In this document: in pieces, positions 5,288-5,794 of the stretch
How the letters are laid out: every line of letters begins with the position of its first letter
How positions within the stretch are numbered: position 1 is the first letter of the stretch
DNA from: Methanobacteriota archaeon
GTDB lineage: Archaea > Thermoplasmatota > E2 > DHVEG-1
Reading direction: 5' to 3'
DNA: 5,794 bases
NCBI GenBank assembly: GCA_026394435.1
Contig: JAPKYG010000059.1
Location: 1 to 5,794, forward strand
Position numbers and translations under genes: made by a program
Notes under the pieces: generated by a model
Told to the model about the DNA's origin: nothing
What the model saw: only the letters and a program-made list of their open reading frames with translations
Databases searched by the model: none

Positions 5288-5318
5288 CCCCCCCCCTTTT
5301 CATGTTTTATCCTTTTAA
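5288..5318 (+). terminator. C9 tract and T-rich stretch after the DUF1858 gene
   Basis: Between the convergent stops at 5262 and 5315 there are nine consecutive C bases (5288-5296) followed by repeated T4 runs (TTTT, GTTTTA, CTTTTAA). The T-runs suit termination of the rightward transcript. The C9 run is the longest homopolymer noted in the window and is prone to length errors in sequencing. Confidence 0.4.
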
Positions 5319-5794
5319 TGCGTAAATTGAATCTGTTGTTTTTTGTTCTTCCCTGTTTTTTCTTTGATAGTTTTATTTTTCCGTTTCTGTGCAAGATCTC
5401 CAAGAAACACACGCAACACGTTCGGATAGTCGCTTTGTATTTTCCCGCTGCCGTACCCGATCTTGCTGATTTTTATCGGCGGCATTTCACCAAACTTTTG
5501 TGCAAGAGTCGCGATGATTGCCGCACCGGTTGGGGTGACCAATTCCTGTTTCCTATCGACGGAGTACACAGGAATCCCTTTAAGGAGCTCAACGGTTGCC
5601 GGGGCAGGCAGTGGAAGGATTCCGTGGTCACATGAGACAAATCCATGACCGAAGGGGAGCGGGGAACAATAGATCTTTTCGATGCCGAGCTTGGTAATCC
5701 CTATGACTGATCCGACGATGTCAATAATGGAATCAACCGCGCCTACTTCATGAAAATGCACTTTTTCAACATCAATGCTATGTATTTTTGCTTC
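5315..5794 (-). CDS. larC: LarC-type nickel-insertion protein, N-terminal part outside window
   Basis: LarC inserts nickel into the pincer cofactor (nickel-pincer nucleotide) used by lactate racemase and related enzymes. The frame runs off the right edge; the 159 visible residues start EAKIHSIDVEKV and continue HFHEVGAVDSIIDIVG (visible residues 13-28), the SPLPFGHGFVSCDHG and LPLPAPATVELLKG block, TPTGAA and YPNVLRVFLGD. These are standard features of the LarC1 part, including the His-rich motif. The protein then ends with a Lys-rich tail of about 26 residues (QKRKNKTIKEKTGKNKK...) and TAA at 5315-5317, before the C-terminal LarC2 domain that normally begins near an ETNIDDMNPE-like motif. 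No LarC2-like sequence follows on this strand. It may be a natural short form, need a frameshift, or be split. Neighbouring larA, larB and larE are not visible. Confidence 0.88.
   Translation of the reverse strand, partial: EAKIHSIDVEKVHFHEVGAVDSIIDIVGSVIGITKLGIEKIYCSPLPFGHGFVSCDHGILPLPAPATVELLKGIPVYSVDRKQELVTPTGAAIIATLAQKFGEMPPIKISKIGYGSGKIQSDYPNVLRVFLGDLAQKRKNKTIKEKTGKNKKQQIQFTH

Noticed and set aside
5022..5303. 93-codon open frame on the - strand opposite the DUF1858 gene as a missing LarC2 piece
   Set aside because: The translation shows none of the LarC2 hallmarks (no ETNIDDM-like motif) and mirrors the conserved DUF1858 codons on the other strand.
5318..5648. Two + strand open frames opposite larC (5318-5635 and 5463-5648)
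   Set aside because: They are antisense to strongly conserved LarC motifs and show no features of their own.

Overview
The window looks like chromosomal DNA of an archaeon. It encodes a late diphthamide-synthesis enzyme (Dph6 type), archease, an archaeal-type methylthioinosine/purine nucleoside phosphorylase and an archaeal-type OPT peptide transporter. Several genes have TATA-like boxes about 26 bases before the start codon, as expected for leaderless archaeal transcripts. The gene mix and the small four-helix membrane protein suggest an uncultured euryarchaeon, perhaps of the Thermoplasmatota, but that placement is a guess. I see no tRNA, rRNA, CRISPR array or intact mobile element.

Layout. 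Positions 1-1913 (+) hold an OPT-family oligopeptide transporter cut by the left edge. Directly downstream is a small PqqD-like protein (+, to 2247), whose conserved N-terminal part is readable but has no start codon in frame. A Dph6-like ATP-dependent amidoligase (-, 2203-2916) converges on it and overlaps its 3' end by 45 bases. A 53-base divergent promoter region separates dph6 from a nucleoside phosphorylase (+, 2970-3734), which overlaps the archease gene (+, 3731-4141) by ATGA. A four-helix membrane protein of unknown function (+, 4187-4816) has its own good TATA box. The 236-base gap 4817-5052 holds a second strong TATA-like box and a GC-rich segment with competing inverted repeats, possibly a structured RNA or leader. 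Then come a small DUF1858 CxxC protein (+, 5053-5262) and, convergent with it, the C-terminal part of a LarC-type nickel-insertion protein (-, 5315 to the right edge).

How the genes relate. The OPT transporter and PqqD-like protein appear to form a unit for peptide uptake or binding. The phosphorylase and archease are translationally coupled, although their pathways (methylthioadenosine/purine salvage and RtcB RNA ligation) are not obviously linked. Dph6 modifies elongation factor 2. The DUF1858 and LarC genes share only a terminator region. Most of the window is housekeeping. The points worth a second look are the OPT/PqqD junction, the 4877-4980 intergenic element, the altered phosphate loop of the phosphorylase, and the LarC that ends before its C-terminal domain.
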